Source of the DNA: Cyanobacteria bacterium UBA1221
GTDB lineage: Bacteria > Cyanobacteriota > Vampirovibrionia > Gastranaerophilales > Gastranaerophilaceae
NCBI GenBank assembly: GCA_002309425.1
Contig: DBXD01000050.1
Location: 7,086-13,550 of the forward strand
DNA: 6,465 nt
Direction of reading: 5' to 3'
Position 1 is the stretch's first letter. The number at the start of each line of letters is the position of its first letter. Below, piece by piece: positions 6,201 through 6,465 of this stretch. The translations under genes and the position numbers were made by a program. Under the pieces are notes generated by a model. The model was not told the DNA's origin. It saw only the letters and a program-made list of their open reading frames with translations, and made no database searches.

Positions 6201-6420
6201 ATGAATATAAATCAGCATTGGTGTAGTTATCAAATCTGCGTAATAAGGAATTAACTTCAAAATCTGTTAAATCATAATTCAACATCATAAAATTTCTGAA
6301 ATCATCACGAAGCAGAACGTCAGGCAATTCTTTATGAATATCATCACCTTTGACATATTCATAATTTTGATTTCTCAAATTTTCTATTATTGCTGATTCT
6401 AAAGTTGCTTCGTTAAACAT
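3295..6420 (-). CDS. hsdR: Type I restriction enzyme R subunit (HsdR): nuclease and DNA-translocating motor
   Basis: This 1041-residue protein is within the family's usual length. In the HsdR/HsdM/HsdS complex it uses ATP to translocate DNA past an unmethylated target and then cuts it. The N-terminal PD-(D/E)xK nuclease shows D130 in RIPDAIIY and E144/K146 in VFEFKS, followed by EQITIRYTRDIPELFKYNAF. The motor shows Walker A GTTGCGKS (286-293, K292), DEAH box SDEAHRSQ (389-396), motif III FTGTP (432-436), LTGFDVP (644-650), and motif VI QTISRVNRVY (668-677, R672 and R675). The rest (about 720-1030) is the helical C-terminal region that in this family docks to the methylase. I see no frameshift or missing motif, so it should be active. 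The start has AAGGA seven bases upstream (6428-6432). hsdM and hsdS are not in the window and should lie to the right. The PDZ gene begins 15 bp downstream. Confidence 0.96.
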   Translation of the reverse strand: MFNEATLESAIIENLRNQNYEYVKGDDIHKELPDVLLRDDFRNFMMLNYDLTDFEVNSLLRRFDNYTNADLYSSNKEIMNLIMEGLIIKREDKTKQDLYINFIDYENPEKNIIKVVNQLEIQGTEKRIPDAIIYINGLPLVVFEFKSAVKENTTIKDAFEQITIRYTRDIPELFKYNAFCVISDGVNNKCGSIFAKYEFFYAWRTTEFMGEEADGIDSLETMIEGLFNKETLLDVIHNFVYFPDKSTNSLKIVCRYPQYYASRKLLDNIKLHIKPKGDGKGGTYWGTTGCGKSLTMLFLSRLLMRDKTLASPTIVLITDRTDLDDQISEQFLCATKYIGDETIVQVKSREDLKTHLEGRESGGIYLTTIQKFSEDINLLSNRQNIICISDEAHRSQTNLEQRIVMSEEKAEKKYGFAKYLHDSLPNATYVGFTGTPIDATLDVFGDIIDRYTMTEAVEDQITVKIVYEGRASKVYLDESKLKIIEDYYNKCEEEGANEYQIEESKKTVAKMKEIIGHPDRIDAIANDFINHYETRVAEGSTVMGKAMFVCYDRDIAYKLYKKIIELRPEWAEYKECDENFVLSEADKKDVKPMPKIKLVMTSNKNDPKELYDMLGTDKDRKDFALQFKEEKSNFKIAMVVDMWLTGFDVPCLDTMYLDKPVHSHTLIQTISRVNRVYEGKDRGLVVDYIGIKKNMNKAIGTYTGGGTKGLDDDEQAVIIVKDQLEVLAGMLNGFDASDFFINEPVKQLKCLKQAANFMMKTEEKQLRFMHNAKKLKQAYNLCTSNKKITQEERDYIYFYMAVRSVIYKFTKGDAPDATQMNARVRQLIEDALTSTGVEEVFKIKETNKLVDIFSDDYIAKIKALPMENMKVKILERLIKQKIEEFKKVNKIKGVDFSKKMKAIIDKYNTRTEIDVDKVHDETVDAIIDLIHELKEEQNSFSKMGIDYEEKAFYDILVAVRDNHKFEYDDAKMIDLCKEIKKIVADKTKYTDCFKKANIKAELEVDLIRLLGRNGYPPEYNKEVYNEVFEQAENFKKYSVDE

Positions 6421-6465
6421 TCTTAATTCCTTTTTGGTTAAATAAATGATAATTTAGCGGTTGAA

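Noticed and set aside
6421..6465. Possible C-terminal end of an upstream minus-strand gene (hsdS or other)
   Set aside because: Only 45 bases are visible. Each of the three frames could be the end of a gene, so none can be chosen.
1..6465. CRISPR array, tRNA or rRNA genes, insertion sequence ends
   Set aside because: No regularly spaced repeats, no cloverleaf or rRNA-like stretches and no transposase were seen on either strand.

Overview
This is an AT-rich bacterial window made of two blocks that converge near position 2320. The left block (1-2345, plus strand) is phage-derived. The right block (2321-6465, minus strand) is a defence operon. A secreted PDZ protein with a Q/N-rich tail, a low-GC base composition and AGGAG-type ribosome binding sites fit a host-associated, low-GC anaerobe. 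The sequence alone does not fix the lineage: Firmicutes, Gastranaerophilales-like and Elusimicrobia-like hosts are all possible.

Left block: the window opens inside a Mu gpG-like virion morphogenesis (tail completion) gene that ends at 231. A compact tyrosine recombinase (317-859) follows, with every catalytic residue visible but no N-terminal arm/core-binding domain. Next is a 263-bp gene-free stretch (860-1122) with repeated ATTAC boxes, dyads and copies of a GTAGCAAAT motif that also lies just upstream of the recombinase. After it comes a run of small DNA-binding proteins: a LuxR-type helix-turn-helix (HTH) protein (1123-1497), an IENR1/NUMOD1 module in a second frame (up to 1690), a minimal MerR-like protein (1712-1900) and a Cro/CI-type protein (1914-2216). 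The run ends in tandem hairpins and a strong intrinsic terminator (2309-2345). Codon third-position composition suggests that the LuxR and IENR1 parts are one gene split by a frameshift near 1475-1497.

Right block: hsdR, the motor/nuclease subunit of a type I restriction-modification system (3295-6420), is followed after 15 bp by an exported PDZ-domain protein (2485-3279). Two bases after that stop lies a small acidic TTG-start protein (2321-2482). The spacing implies one transcript. hsdM and hsdS are not in the window and would be expected upstream of hsdR, beyond the right edge.

The items most worth a second look are the split LuxR-HTH/IENR1 gene, the PDZ protein and the tiny TTG-start gene attached to hsdR, and the repeat-rich stretch after the recombinase. 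I do not see a clearly new system; these are unusual arrangements of mostly known modules.
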